Origin: Melioribacter roseus P3M-2
GTDB lineage: Bacteria; Bacteroidota; Ignavibacteria; Ignavibacteriales; Melioribacteraceae
NCBI RefSeq assembly: GCF_000279145.1
Contig: NC_018178.1
Location: 310,001 to 374,000 of the forward strand
Direction of reading: 5' to 3'
Length of the DNA: 64,000 nt
Position 1 is the stretch's first letter. Each line of letters starts with the position of its first letter. Below are positions 9,709 to 18,962 of this stretch, one piece after another. The notes below the pieces were generated by a model that was given only the letters and a program-made list of their open reading frames with translations, made no database searches and had not been told where the DNA came from. A program made the translations under genes and the position numbers.

Positions 9709-10736
9709 TCAAAGTCCTAAAGTAACAGTAAATACATGATTGTCGTTGAAGAACTTCATCTGTCTGAATGCGTAATCGAGTTTTAAACCGAGACCGCCTA
9801 GATTATAGTTGATACCGAAACCGGCGGACAAACCGAAAGTATTGCTGTCGCTGTCGAGTTCCGGCATAAACATATAACCGCCGCGGATGAAGAACAGATC
9901 GTTATATGCGTATTCTGCGCCGAATCTGTATTCGTCGCCGTAGAAGTTGCTGTTCTGGAAAACGCCGTTAACGATCAAAGAATTTGTCTCGTTGAACTGA
10001 TAATTGTAACCCAATGCCAGTTCCAGAGTCGAAGGCAACTCAAATGAGGCCGCATCGATTTTGTAGTACTGAGTCGGTCTAGAAAGGTCGGTCGAAATAG
10101 CCTTTACGTTAAGACCGCTGCCGTCGTAATCCATTTGAGGACCGAGGTTTTTAAGCACAACTGCAAAGCTCAATCCGTCGATATTTCCGAGGTTTTGGTA
10201 AGAAATACCGAGGTTGAATGCAATGCCCGTAGCGGAAACGAGGTCTATTTTTTCGGATACTATATTAGTAGTAAGACCGACCGAGATACGATCGCTTAGC
10301 ATTCGAGCATATGTCATACCGATAGTAATGAACGAAGGGCTGAAAGTTTGACCGGTACCGTCGGGATTCTGAACCGTAGTAACCGGGATATCGCCCACTG
10401 CAATTGATTTAATTGAGAATGCAAGAGCTCCAAGACCTTCGATATTTGTCGAAACAGCTCCGTATTCTACATTAATGTCGGCAAAATAGTTCATATGAGA
10501 AAAGAGAGCATAAGTATTATACTCGCCGCGAGCCAAATTTGCCGGGTTCCAGTAGAGAGATTCCACGCCCGTGGCGTCGACCAGAGTAGCTCCAGCCATC
10601 GACACACCGCGCGCGCCGACGGGAACCAGAAGCTGAGATGCCCCGGCAGTTCCATTACGACTACCACCGCCTGCAAAGAGGCTGCCTGCGGTGAATAGTG
10701 TTAATAGCACTAATGTTATTAAATTTATTTTTTCAT
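9709..10736 (-). CDS. PorV/PorQ-family outer membrane protein (apparent 1-nt frameshift at its start)
   Basis: A FadL-like beta-barrel of the PorV/PorQ family. PorV acts in type IX secretion as the outer membrane shuttle that receives cargo from the translocon. The family signature SGxxGASQLLVPVGARGVSMAGA...ESLYWNPANLA begins about 30 residues in, and the protein ends in the aromatic strand HVFTVTLGL. The only good start signal is AAGGAG at 10744-10749, seven bases before an ATG at 10736, but that frame reads Met-Lys-Lys-stop. One extra A in the A6 run (10728-10733) would give a classic signal peptide, MKKINLITLVLLTLFTAG, in frame with the barrel. A TTG at 10770 opens the frame without correction but has no ribosome-binding site. 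It directly follows a T9SS cargo gene. Confidence 0.85.
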
Positions 10737-10756
10737 TTTCAATCTCCTTCAATTTT

Positions 10757-13700
10757 TTAGAATCGATCAAGAATTTGCTGTTCTTGAATTATAGCGACTT
10801 TGAGAATCTTGGTTTTTCCTAAATCCGGCATATCGATATGTACTACGTACAATCCGCTTGCTACCGGAAGGTCACTTTCATTGTTGAGATCCCATCTGAA
10901 GAATTGATCAGGCGTATCTTTATGGAGCGTTCTAACCAGTTGACCCGCCAGATTGAAGATACGGATTGTGGCTTTTTGCGGTAAGTGGTTGAACGTTACG
11001 AAACGCTGATACTTGTTGATTTCCTGCGGATTGACTCCGTAGTACGGGTTCGGGAATACGTTGATATCTTCAACGTCTTCCTTAGCCAGTTCGGGATCGT
11101 TCACAACTGAAGGAGCCTTGAAAGTATATTTGTCTTCTGCACTAATAGGCTTATTATAGTTAATTCTGATGACTGTTCCTGCCGGAGGCATTTGTCCGTC
11201 GCCGTCAAATTCGCATACAATGAATCTTCCGATCGGATAAACAAATCCGCCGTGGAAGTCTGCATTGTAATCATGTGCGTCAGGATCTACGTCAAATGCA
11301 TAATTATAGGTTGCGCCTGCGCCGCCCGATTGCAAACATGCATTTTCAAATTGCAGATATCCTGCTTGTCCGGGAGTTCTGTCTTTCGGATCCATCCAAT
11401 AGACCCAGTCGGAAGCGGGATAACCGAAATACGGATCTTCGCCGGTTGCCCAACCCCATTGGTCTGATGTTGCTACGTTGCTAAGAACAAAAGGTATCAT
11501 TCTAAAATCATCCGACGGGTCGTCCGGAGTACCGATACCGATGTTCCAGATTTCAAAAGGTACTTTTGCAATCTTATCGTCTTCAAATGCATAAACAGCG
11601 TAACCGCCGTTTTCGGTCCATCTGAATTCATAGTCATACGGCGCTGCATAATTCACATAACGATAGAGACGGTCGATTGTACCGCTGCCGCCGCCGGCTC
11701 CAACATAATATCTGTCGCCGCCTGAGGAGTTCAAGCTGTGCCATACTTTGTTTCCTTTATACGGAGCGCCTGCGGCGTCGTATTTCGAAGGATCGAGCGG
11801 AGCCCCTGCGTATGCAACTTCCACCATACCGTCGCCTTCGCCGGGACCTTTAATCATAGCGGGAGCGTCCTGTACGCCAATCTGAATACCGTCAACGATA
11901 ATAAACTCATTATCATCACCGAAATGGGTTTGATTAGCAAGAACAGTCTGTCCGTTTTTCAGCACATTCCACGTTTTGTTACCGTCTGCATCAACGTTGA
12001 ATGTAACCGTATATTCGGCGCCAGTCAATTTTGTAGGATCAACTACGATCGGCGTTACGATGCCGTCGCTAAATCCTGCCGAATGGGTTACATCCAGTAC
12101 CTGACCGGCTTTTCCTTCGTAACGGACGCCCGGTTTGGGAGTTTGCGGAATTACTTCAATAACGTTCATCGGATTTTCGAGCACTCTCGGAACCGCTTCG
12201 GGATCGGGATTATATGCATAAGAAGTAACCGCAAAGTAATATCTGCTGCCGTTATTCAGAGGCAATCCGCCTTTGAAGACGTCATTCTTAATGCTGATAT
12301 ATCTCTTAATTCCGGAATCGCTTCCGAATTTGACTACGCGATCCAAAACTACGCCAGCCGTAGCGTCGAATTCCTTATCGGTTATTTTAAGAACACCGTC
12401 GACAATATCATAAGTTGCTATTAAGCGAGCTTCGCTTGCTTGCGCATTTTTATTAGGCAATTGATATACACAATAGCCCTGGAATTCGAATCCGCCTTTC
12501 GAATATGATTCGGTGGCGTTAACTTTTGCAGGGTCGCTTCCCCATGATAAAATAATTTCTTGATCCATTTCTGCTACAACTACAGCCGGAGCCGGCGGAG
12601 GCGTGGGAACGTTAAAGAAGTTATCGTAAGCCAACTGCGCCTGCAAATCGTAGAATTTCAGCAATTGAATAGCTCCCAATCTGTCGACGCCTTCAATTGC
12701 ACCTGCTGCAATTTCTGCAACTACAACTTCCTGAGTATCGCCGTAAGCCATTTCAAACGGACCTGAAACAGAACCCAAACGGCGGTCTCCAGGCGGATGG
12801 AGCATACCGTCAATCCAACCGGTTCCAGTTATAGGATCGCCGGCTAATGTAAATTTAGTAGGTTGACCTGTAGTAGGATCTGTAAAGGGGTCGCCGGTAG
12901 TGGATACTCTTCCTCGGAAGAGATTATACCATTGCAATGTACCTGTTTCATAAAGACCCTGGTCGGGGTCGCTGTATACGTTGTCGCCGTTAATGAAGAA
13001 ATAGAAAGCGGTCATCGGTAAGTTTTTCTTACCCTGTACAAATTTGCCTTTATAGATAGCCACATCGTCAGCTTCTCCGTCTACAATCGGTCCCTGGAAA
13101 AAGTCGAAGCCTACTGCCGGAGGCGGAAGAGGATTATAAACTGCGTCGGTGGCATTAGCGTTGTAAGCATATCCCAAGCTCAATGTAGTATCGCAACCGA
13201 CATAGTCGTCGCCTGCATCGCCGACGTCAGGGTCAGACCACATCGATACGTACATTTCGGTAAAAGGTTTTTGATCGGGATTTTTATTGATAATGATATA
13301 TTTACGGAAGAGCATATTTCCCAGAGCGCCTGTTGCATTATAGCCCCAGATAGTTACCTGTTCTTCGATACCCATCGGAAGCGAACCGTACATAAAGTCG
13401 GTTTGAGCGGGGTCCAAATCGTTGCATACGAACCAGATTGTTTGATCTGCGCCCGGGACGCCTGGAATGTCGACTGAGGGATTATATTGTCCGTCGCCGT
13501 CAACGTCTTCGAACGGAGCGCCCTGGCTTGCAGGCCATTCGTTCCAGTCTTTTTCGTACTGAGCTCTAATAGCTTCGATCGAAGGACCGTCGCCGTCTGC
13601 CAATTCAGCGCTCAAATCGCCGTCTTTATAGTCTCTTCTTACGCGGTAGATCCTTACATCGGGATCACCCGGGTTGGCAGGAGTTCCGTCTGGCAATATT

Positions 13701-14038
13701 CTACCGGGAACAGTGCCCTGGCGATAAACCGAACCGCCTACGCGGAATTGACCGTCTACTTTACCGCCCCAAAGGAAACCCGACTGGAATACCGCTGTTC
13801 TGTTGCTTCCTTTTGGAAAAACGAATCCGGAATTACCGTTTTGATTGATATCGGATTCGCCGTCGTTTTTAAACCAAGTAGAGATATTATTGATATTGAA
13901 TTTTGTATAAACGGGTTCGCCTAACGCTTTGTAAAGAGAATTGGCTTTTTTATCGCCTCCTCCCTTGGCAAAGGTTAGCGCGGTAAACGCCAACAACATC
14001 AGCGTCAAGTTAATTAGTTTAATTAATTTTTTATTCAT
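10757..14038 (-). CDS. Large exported protein with T9SS type A C-terminal sorting domain
   Basis: 1093 aa. A Sec signal peptide (about 1-25, ending LTFAKGG) is followed by a long all-beta body with acidic calcium-loop-like stretches (DVDGDGQYNPSVD near 170-182). The last ~105 residues (NVFPNPYYGVNP, then IRIFNLAGQLVRTL and ASGLYVVHIDMP) match the type A sorting domain, which directs secretion through the type IX system and attachment to the cell surface. I do not recognise a catalytic domain. It lies between a TonB-dependent receptor and a PorV-like protein, 31 bases downstream of the receptor gene, so it is probably a surface partner of that receptor or a structural surface protein. Confidence 0.9.
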   Translation of the reverse strand: MNKKLIKLINLTLMLLAFTALTFAKGGGDKKANSLYKALGEPVYTKFNINNISTWFKNDGESDINQNGNSGFVFPKGSNRTAVFQSGFLWGGKVDGQFRVGGSVYRQGTVPGRILPDGTPANPGDPDVRIYRVRRDYKDGDLSAELADGDGPSIEAIRAQYEKDWNEWPASQGAPFEDVDGDGQYNPSVDIPGVPGADQTIWFVCNDLDPAQTDFMYGSLPMGIEEQVTIWGYNATGALGNMLFRKYIIINKNPDQKPFTEMYVSMWSDPDVGDAGDDYVGCDTTLSLGYAYNANATDAVYNPLPPPAVGFDFFQGPIVDGEADDVAIYKGKFVQGKKNLPMTAFYFFINGDNVYSDPDQGLYETGTLQWYNLFRGRVSTTGDPFTDPTTGQPTKFTLAGDPITGTGWIDGMLHPPGDRRLGSVSGPFEMAYGDTQEVVVAEIAAGAIEGVDRLGAIQLLKFYDLQAQLAYDNFFNVPTPPPAPAVVVAEMDQEIILSWGSDPAKVNATESYSKGGFEFQGYCVYQLPNKNAQASEARLIATYDIVDGVLKITDKEFDATAGVVLDRVVKFGSDSGIKRYISIKNDVFKGGLPLNNGSRYYFAVTSYAYNPDPEAVPRVLENPMNVIEVIPQTPKPGVRYEGKAGQVLDVTHSAGFSDGIVTPIVVDPTKLTGAEYTVTFNVDADGNKTWNVLKNGQTVLANQTHFGDDNEFIIVDGIQIGVQDAPAMIKGPGEGDGMVEVAYAGAPLDPSKYDAAGAPYKGNKVWHSLNSSGGDRYYVGAGGGSGTIDRLYRYVNYAAPYDYEFRWTENGGYAVYAFEDDKIAKVPFEIWNIGIGTPDDPSDDFRMIPFVLSNVATSDQWGWATGEDPYFGYPASDWVYWMDPKDRTPGQAGYLQFENACLQSGGAGATYNYAFDVDPDAHDYNADFHGGFVYPIGRFIVCEFDGDGQMPPAGTVIRINYNKPISAEDKYTFKAPSVVNDPELAKEDVEDINVFPNPYYGVNPQEINKYQRFVTFNHLPQKATIRIFNLAGQLVRTLHKDTPDQFFRWDLNNESDLPVASGLYVVHIDMPDLGKTKILKVAIIQEQQILDRF

Positions 14039-14069
14039 GTTTTACTCCTCTTTTTTTCAAACTTTATGA

Positions 14070-17000
14070 TTAGTATTCCAACCTGACACCTAATCTAATC
14101 TGACGAGGCGGTCCGTACATTAAATTAGTAGCCGCTCCCGGAACTCCGCCGTATCCTTCCTGATAATCGACATTAATGGCTTTATACAAGTCAATATATT
14201 TTTCTCCGTAAGTTGCAATCAACTGTTGCGACAATTCCGGATTGTAAATCACGCCGTCGTCTTCGGGAGAACCGGTTCTCAAGAATACGTTGCGGATGTT
14301 GAGATTATCGAAGAGATTAATTACGTAAACGTAAACATTCAGCGAAAGTTTATCCATAAGTCTGAATGTTTTGTCGATTCTCAGGTCTACCTGGAATTCG
14401 CCCGGTGTTGAGGAGCTGTTCAATGCTTCGATCGGTTGACGGAAGCGTGCGTCCGTCTCGGCATTCAATGAACCGATACCGCGCGTAAACGGGTGACCGC
14501 TATTGAACATTGCAAGCACGGATACTCCGAAATCGTGCAACAGAGCCGGACCGTCGTTCGGACCAAAACGATAATCGACGTTTACATTGCCTCTCAATGC
14601 CTGATTGTAGGAGAGAGGACTGATATACTTCGGTACAAAGATTGTAACACCGTCAAGAGGAGCGCCGACAATACCGCTGTTCGAGTACGGATTAGAACCT
14701 GTACCGCGCGCATCCTGGAACGACAACGAAGCGTTCATTGCCAATCTTTCGTATCTTCTCATAGTCAAAGTAATTTCAACGCCTTTTGTCGTAGCATAAT
14801 CACCGTTAGTCAACACGTTATAGCTCTGGAATGCGGAATTACGATCTGTATTTTGGAGAGTAAACTGCACCTGATCTTTTATGTCTTTATAATAACCGGT
14901 AATATCGATCGACATGAAGTCTGTTAACTGCTGTGTGAATCCTAATTCATACTGTGTGGTTCTTGTCGGTCTGAGATTGAAACCGGCAGGCTGCGGAATA
15001 AAGAAACCGCCTTTGATTTCGAATCCGATTCTGTATAAACCTCGGTAAGCGGTATTCAAAGCAGGCTGCTGAATAAATTTTCCGAACTGGGCGTGGAATA
15101 CGGTTCTATCCGTAACGGGGAACGAGAAGCCTAAACGAGGGCTTACTGCGCTGAAGGTAGGCACTTTTTCCCAGCCTTCTTCGTATAATTCGCCCGTAGT
15201 GGCATTAATGCCTAAATCAGGTCTTGTAGGATCGACCAATTTAAGATTGTCGATATCGATGTAATCGAATCTCACGCCTGCGTTGATAACGAGGTCTTCA
15301 TATTCGATTCTGTCCTGAATGTAAGCGGCTGCAAAAACAGGTTTGTGAGGAGCGTCGAAGAAGCCGTCGTCAACTTTATTTCCAAATACATCGTAACCGT
15401 AATTATTAACGCCGCGAGTAATAAGAAGCTGACGTTTGTATGCGTTCAACGAAGCTTCGGTACCGTCGTAATTCGAAGAATTAATAAACTGATCGACCGA
15501 AGCTGCAAGTCCAACCTGCGAAACAGTACCGAGAGTCCAGTTTCTCAATGTATATGTTTGATATTCGCCGCCGACTTTAAATGAATGATTTTTTCCAACG
15601 AGGAACGACAAAGACGCATTAAGAGAAATTCCCTGTCTGTCGTTCTTTCCGTAACCTATCGGAACCGTTCCGTCTCGTACAAAATCGAAACCGTAAATAT
15701 TTGCATAAGTCGGACTTACATATCTTCCAACGACGCCGTTGTCAATATCTTTGGGCGTTCTCGGGATTGTCCAGCCGGCTTCGGCATTCGCAACGCTGTC
15801 GCCGTATACCCAGATATTCGAACCGAGTCCGGGCGTATACTGTTCGTAATTAGAGAAGTAATATCCTGCCGATACTTCATAATACATCGAGGGCGTGAGC
15901 ACATGCGTAATTTTCAGGTTTAACGCGCCGTTGTTCGATTCGTATTTGCCGCGTCTGGTTTGAAGCAGATCCTGAATAGCGCTGTATGCCGAAGTAGCTC
16001 CGTTTTCAGTAGTATAAGTACCCGAAAGTCTGATAAGGACGGGTTTAAGGTCGAAATTCAGAGTACCTGTATAAGTAATAAATTCGCGCTGTTGTCCTTT
16101 GAGAGGACCAGCCGGATAATAGAAATCAATTGTATCTCTAGAGATCGGGTCGCTTATAACGCCGAGGTTCATTCCCGGCCACGGCTGTGGTTCCGGATCT
16201 CTGTCGTATCTGTAGTTAACATTAGTAAAGAACTTTACTCTATCGGAGAAAAGGGGACCGCTTAACGTTGCGCTCTGTTCGTTGTATCCCCACCAGTGAG
16301 CTCCCAGGCGTTTTTCGCCGTCGAAAGCGTCGCTTTTGCTCTTGAATGTCACGTTGTCGGTAATGTATTCATAGCTTGCTTTAAGTTGAGGTCCGCCGGA
16401 TTTGAATTGTTGACGAATAATACCAGCATTGGCGCCGCCAAACTCGGCGGTGTAACCGCCTGCCTGCACCTGAATTTCTTCAAGAGCGTCCTGCGAAATA
16501 GTAACGCCTCTTCTACCGGTAATTGGATTCTTAATAGAAACACCTTCCAGATAATATCCGACTTCGTCGTTACGACCGCCGCGGATATAAATTTCGCCAT
16601 TCTGCAAAGTAACGCCTGCGGTCAAACCGATAATATTGTTAACGCCGCGGACAGGCAAAGCCTGGATATCTTCGCTTGACGTTACGCGAATAGCGTTAGT
16701 GTTATCCTTTTGTATTAATGGTTTCTGGGCGACAATCTCAATCGTGCCCACCTGTATGTCTTCGCTCGGAAGTTCGAAATTAAGTTCCGTAGTAAGATCG
16801 GCGCTTACACGAACGTTCGAAACCGTAACTGTTTGATAACCCAGATATGAAGCTCTGACCTCATAGACGCCGGGTTCCAGGTTGATTAGCAGATATTCGC
16901 CGTTAGCATCCGTAGCAGCGCCAGTGGTTGTACCCATAACGATCACGTTGGCACCGATTAACGGATCTCCGGTTTGCATATCTACTACTTTTCCTTTAAT

Positions 17001-17078
17001 CCTACCTCTTGTTCCCGCCGATAGCAGAGCAGGAATAAGAGTAAGAAATAGCAAAAAGTATAAAATTCTTCGATGCAT
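14070..17078 (-). CDS. TonB-dependent outer membrane receptor with carboxypeptidase-regulatory-like domain
   Basis: 1002 aa. Signal peptide (1-21), then a CarboxypepD_reg-like beta-sandwich (about 25-110, with IKGKVVDMQTGDPLIGANV), a TonB plug domain (about 130-225) and a long beta-barrel ending in PPRQIRLGVRLEY, with a terminal aromatic as barrels require. This layout is that of SusC-like and other Bacteroidetes-type receptors, which import large or scarce substrates using TonB energy. No SusD-like lipoprotein is next to it; a T9SS-secreted protein and a PorV-like barrel follow instead. The substrate is unknown. A good ribosome-binding site (AAGGAG) precedes the ATG. Confidence 0.93.
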   Translation of the reverse strand: MHRRILYFLLFLTLIPALLSAGTRGRIKGKVVDMQTGDPLIGANVIVMGTTTGAATDANGEYLLINLEPGVYEVRASYLGYQTVTVSNVRVSADLTTELNFELPSEDIQVGTIEIVAQKPLIQKDNTNAIRVTSSEDIQALPVRGVNNIIGLTAGVTLQNGEIYIRGGRNDEVGYYLEGVSIKNPITGRRGVTISQDALEEIQVQAGGYTAEFGGANAGIIRQQFKSGGPQLKASYEYITDNVTFKSKSDAFDGEKRLGAHWWGYNEQSATLSGPLFSDRVKFFTNVNYRYDRDPEPQPWPGMNLGVISDPISRDTIDFYYPAGPLKGQQREFITYTGTLNFDLKPVLIRLSGTYTTENGATSAYSAIQDLLQTRRGKYESNNGALNLKITHVLTPSMYYEVSAGYYFSNYEQYTPGLGSNIWVYGDSVANAEAGWTIPRTPKDIDNGVVGRYVSPTYANIYGFDFVRDGTVPIGYGKNDRQGISLNASLSFLVGKNHSFKVGGEYQTYTLRNWTLGTVSQVGLAASVDQFINSSNYDGTEASLNAYKRQLLITRGVNNYGYDVFGNKVDDGFFDAPHKPVFAAAYIQDRIEYEDLVINAGVRFDYIDIDNLKLVDPTRPDLGINATTGELYEEGWEKVPTFSAVSPRLGFSFPVTDRTVFHAQFGKFIQQPALNTAYRGLYRIGFEIKGGFFIPQPAGFNLRPTRTTQYELGFTQQLTDFMSIDITGYYKDIKDQVQFTLQNTDRNSAFQSYNVLTNGDYATTKGVEITLTMRRYERLAMNASLSFQDARGTGSNPYSNSGIVGAPLDGVTIFVPKYISPLSYNQALRGNVNVDYRFGPNDGPALLHDFGVSVLAMFNSGHPFTRGIGSLNAETDARFRQPIEALNSSSTPGEFQVDLRIDKTFRLMDKLSLNVYVYVINLFDNLNIRNVFLRTGSPEDDGVIYNPELSQQLIATYGEKYIDLYKAINVDYQEGYGGVPGAATNLMYGPPRQIRLGVRLEY

Positions 17079-17088
17079 ACTTTACTCC

Positions 17089-17151
17089 TTAATTTGTTGG
17101 TTTATAAAAGAAAGGATATCTGAAAGGTATTTCAGTAAACATAACTTGCAA
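17089..17151 (-). CDS. Putative 20-codon leader ORF before the TonB receptor
   Basis: The leader of the TonB receptor contains AGGAGG, six bases, then TTG and 19 further sense codons (LQVMFTEIPFRYPFFYKPTN when read literally; the first residue would be Met). The stop TAA overlaps the receptor gene's own Shine-Dalgarno (TAAGGAG), so ribosomes finishing this ORF would stop on the receptor's start region. That geometry suits translational coupling or leader-peptide control. The peptide resembles nothing I know, and TTG starts are weak, so chance cannot be excluded. Confidence 0.3.
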   Translation of the reverse strand: MQVMFTEIPFRYPFFYKPTN

Positions 17152-17184
17152 TATCTACCTCCTAATTTTGTGAGAAAAAGGAAT

Positions 17185-17226
17185 TTATTTGAAAATCCCA
17201 ACAAGCCCTAGATAAGTAAACGACAC
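17185..17226 (-). CDS. Putative 13-codon leader ORF in the same leader
   Basis: An AAGGAG at about 17234-17239 is seven bases before a GTG that opens 13 codons (VSFTYLGLVGIFK, first residue Met if used) and a TAA. It lies near the 5' end of the transcript expected from the promoter at 17269-17298. With the second mini-ORF it would make a two-peptide leader. Evidence is limited to the ribosome-binding site and spacing. Confidence 0.22.
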   Translation of the reverse strand: MSFTYLGLVGIFK

Positions 17227-17268
17227 TATAAAGCTCCTTTTTCGCTTTGCTTTATAATAAGCGTTATT

Positions 17269-17298
17269 AATATAAAAGAATAACTTTAATTTTGTCAA
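17269..17298 (-). promoter_or_regulatory. Sigma70-type promoter for the TonB receptor operon
   Basis: On the minus strand TTGACA (17293-17298) is followed after 18 bases by TATATT (17269-17274). The expected start near 17262 leaves a leader of about 180 bases before the receptor's ATG. Of the 390-base gap 17079-17468 this promoter and the two mini-ORFs explain the receptor-proximal half; 17299-17468 is very AT-rich and shows nothing else I can name. Confidence 0.65.
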
Positions 17299-17468
17299 GC
17301 TAATTATATAGTATTTTCTAAAAAAAACACGCAACCGCACAAATATATTCGCTCGAAACTTAACTATCAATTATATTTTCAACAAACAACTTCATAACAG
17401 AAATAATTATTTTTAATGATGTTATTAATTTAACCGGAATAAAAAATTCTTCTTAATAATTAAATTTA

Positions 17469-17792
17469 CTATCCCAAAAGTTTTTCTAATTTTTCTACAA
17501 AAACGCTCTTGGGCACAGCTCCGATCACTGTGTCTACCACTTCGCCGTTTTTAAAGAAAAGCACTGTCGGAATGCTTCTCACGCCGTATTTGATTGCCGT
17601 TTGTTGATTTTCGTCGACGTCGAGTTTGCCTACTTTAACTTTTCCGTCGTATTCTTCCGCAAGTTCTTCAATTATGGGCGCGATCATTCTGCAGGGACCG
17701 CACCATGCGGCCCAAAAATCTACGACTACCGGTATATCAGATTTCAAAGCTTCCGCTTCGAAATTTCCGTCAGTAAATGTAAATGGTTTCAT
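17469..17792 (-). CDS. trxA: Thioredoxin
   Basis: A 107-aa cytoplasmic thioredoxin. The active site is WAAWCGPCRMIAP with Cys31 and Cys34; the conserved buried Asp lies in VVVDFWA and the cis-proline loop in YGVRSIPTVLFFKNGE. It has no signal peptide, so it acts as a cytosolic disulfide reductase. It is the last gene of a short operon after an enoyl-reductase-like SDR and an acyl-CoA dehydrogenase, 12 bases past the latter. No strong hairpin is visible behind it. Confidence 0.96.
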   Translation of the reverse strand: MKPFTFTDGNFEAEALKSDIPVVVDFWAAWCGPCRMIAPIIEELAEEYDGKVKVGKLDVDENQQTAIKYGVRSIPTVLFFKNGEVVDTVIGAVPKSVFVEKLEKLLG

Positions 17793-17804
17793 ATCGTCTC
17801 CTTT

Positions 17805-18947
17805 TTATATTTTACCGTTTTTCTTTAAAACATGACGGGCTATAATGCCCTTTTGAATTTCATTTGTGCCTTCGAATATTCTGTTGATTCTCGAATCGCG
17901 ATAGAATCTTTCAATCGGCATTTCACGCGAGTATCCCATTCCTCCGTGAATTTGCACGGCGTAATCGGCAATCTTATCGAGGGCTTCCGAACAGAACAAT
18001 TTTACAATCGCCGATTGGTGCGAAATGTCTTTTTTCAAATCGTAATCGACCGCGGTACGATAGACCATCGATTCCATAGCGTAAATCAGAGACGCCATTT
18101 CCGAAAGCATAAATTGAATTGCCTGGAAATTGGCTATTGTCGTGTCAAATTGTTTCCGTTGTTTTGCATAACGAGTCGAAAGTTCGAGAAGTTCTTTTGA
18201 AGCTCCGAGACATGCCGCTCCGAGTCCCAATCTGCCGGCGTCCAAAGTTTTCATGGCAAGTATAAATCCCCTGCCTTCCTGACCTACCATATTTTCTTTC
18301 GGGATTCTTACGTTATCGAATGTAATCGGATTTGTAGTGCTGCCTTTAATGCCCATCTTCTTTTCGGGTGGACCTGCCGAGAATCCCGGTCGGTCTGTTT
18401 CGACTATAAATGCAGTAATCCCTTTTTCGGTTCTTGCAAAGACCGAGACAATATTCGCTATTCCGCCGTTTGTAATCCAGAGCTTTTCACCGTTGATCAC
18501 CCATTCTTCTCCGTCGAGATGGGCGCGCGTTTTCAGATTGAACGAATCGGAACCCGCTTGAGCTTCGGTTAGACAAAATGCGCCAATCTTCTCGCCTTTT
18601 GCAAGCGGAACCAGATATTTCTGTTTTTGTTCTTCGTTTCCGCCGAGATAAATTACATTAGCGCCAATCGATTGATGCGCGCCGATAAAAGTCGCTGTCG
18701 ACATACAGCCGCGCGCAATCTCTTCCTGCATAATACAATATCCGACTTCCCCGAAACCGCCGCCTCCGTATTCTTCGGGGAACGAAATACCGAGCAATCC
18801 CAATTCTCCCAATTTTTTAATGAGGTCTTCGGGAATTTTTTCTTCGGCGTCGATTTTTGCAGCAATCGGTTTGATTTCGTTATCAACAAAATCCCTTACC
18901 ATGCTGCGGAGCATATTTTGCTCTTCAGTAAAGGCGAATTCATTCAT
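17805..18947 (-). CDS. Acyl-CoA dehydrogenase
   Basis: A 380-aa FAD enzyme that makes the alpha,beta double bond in acyl-CoA substrates. The three-domain fold is complete: N-terminal helices, the FAD/substrate signature AFCLTEAQAGSDSF near 125-138 with WITNGGIAN shortly after, and the C-terminal signature QIHGGMGYSREMPIERFYRD. The catalytic base is probably the Glu in RIFEGTNEIQKG, the position used by short-chain (butyryl-CoA) dehydrogenases. Chain length cannot be fixed from sequence. It is co-directional with an FabI/FabL-like reductase, 15 bases downstream of it. Confidence 0.95.
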   Translation of the reverse strand: MNEFAFTEEQNMLRSMVRDFVDNEIKPIAAKIDAEEKIPEDLIKKLGELGLLGISFPEEYGGGGFGEVGYCIMQEEIARGCMSTATFIGAHQSIGANVIYLGGNEEQKQKYLVPLAKGEKIGAFCLTEAQAGSDSFNLKTRAHLDGEEWVINGEKLWITNGGIANIVSVFARTEKGITAFIVETDRPGFSAGPPEKKMGIKGSTTNPITFDNVRIPKENMVGQEGRGFILAMKTLDAGRLGLGAACLGASKELLELSTRYAKQRKQFDTTIANFQAIQFMLSEMASLIYAMESMVYRTAVDYDLKKDISHQSAIVKLFCSEALDKIADYAVQIHGGMGYSREMPIERFYRDSRINRIFEGTNEIQKGIIARHVLKKNGKI

Positions 18948-18962
18948 TTTAACGTCCTGTAT

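Noticed and set aside
11738-12424. A 228-codon plus-strand frame opposite the T9SS-exported protein gene.
   Set aside because: Antisense shadow within a well-supported gene; no ribosome-binding site and no recognisable protein features.
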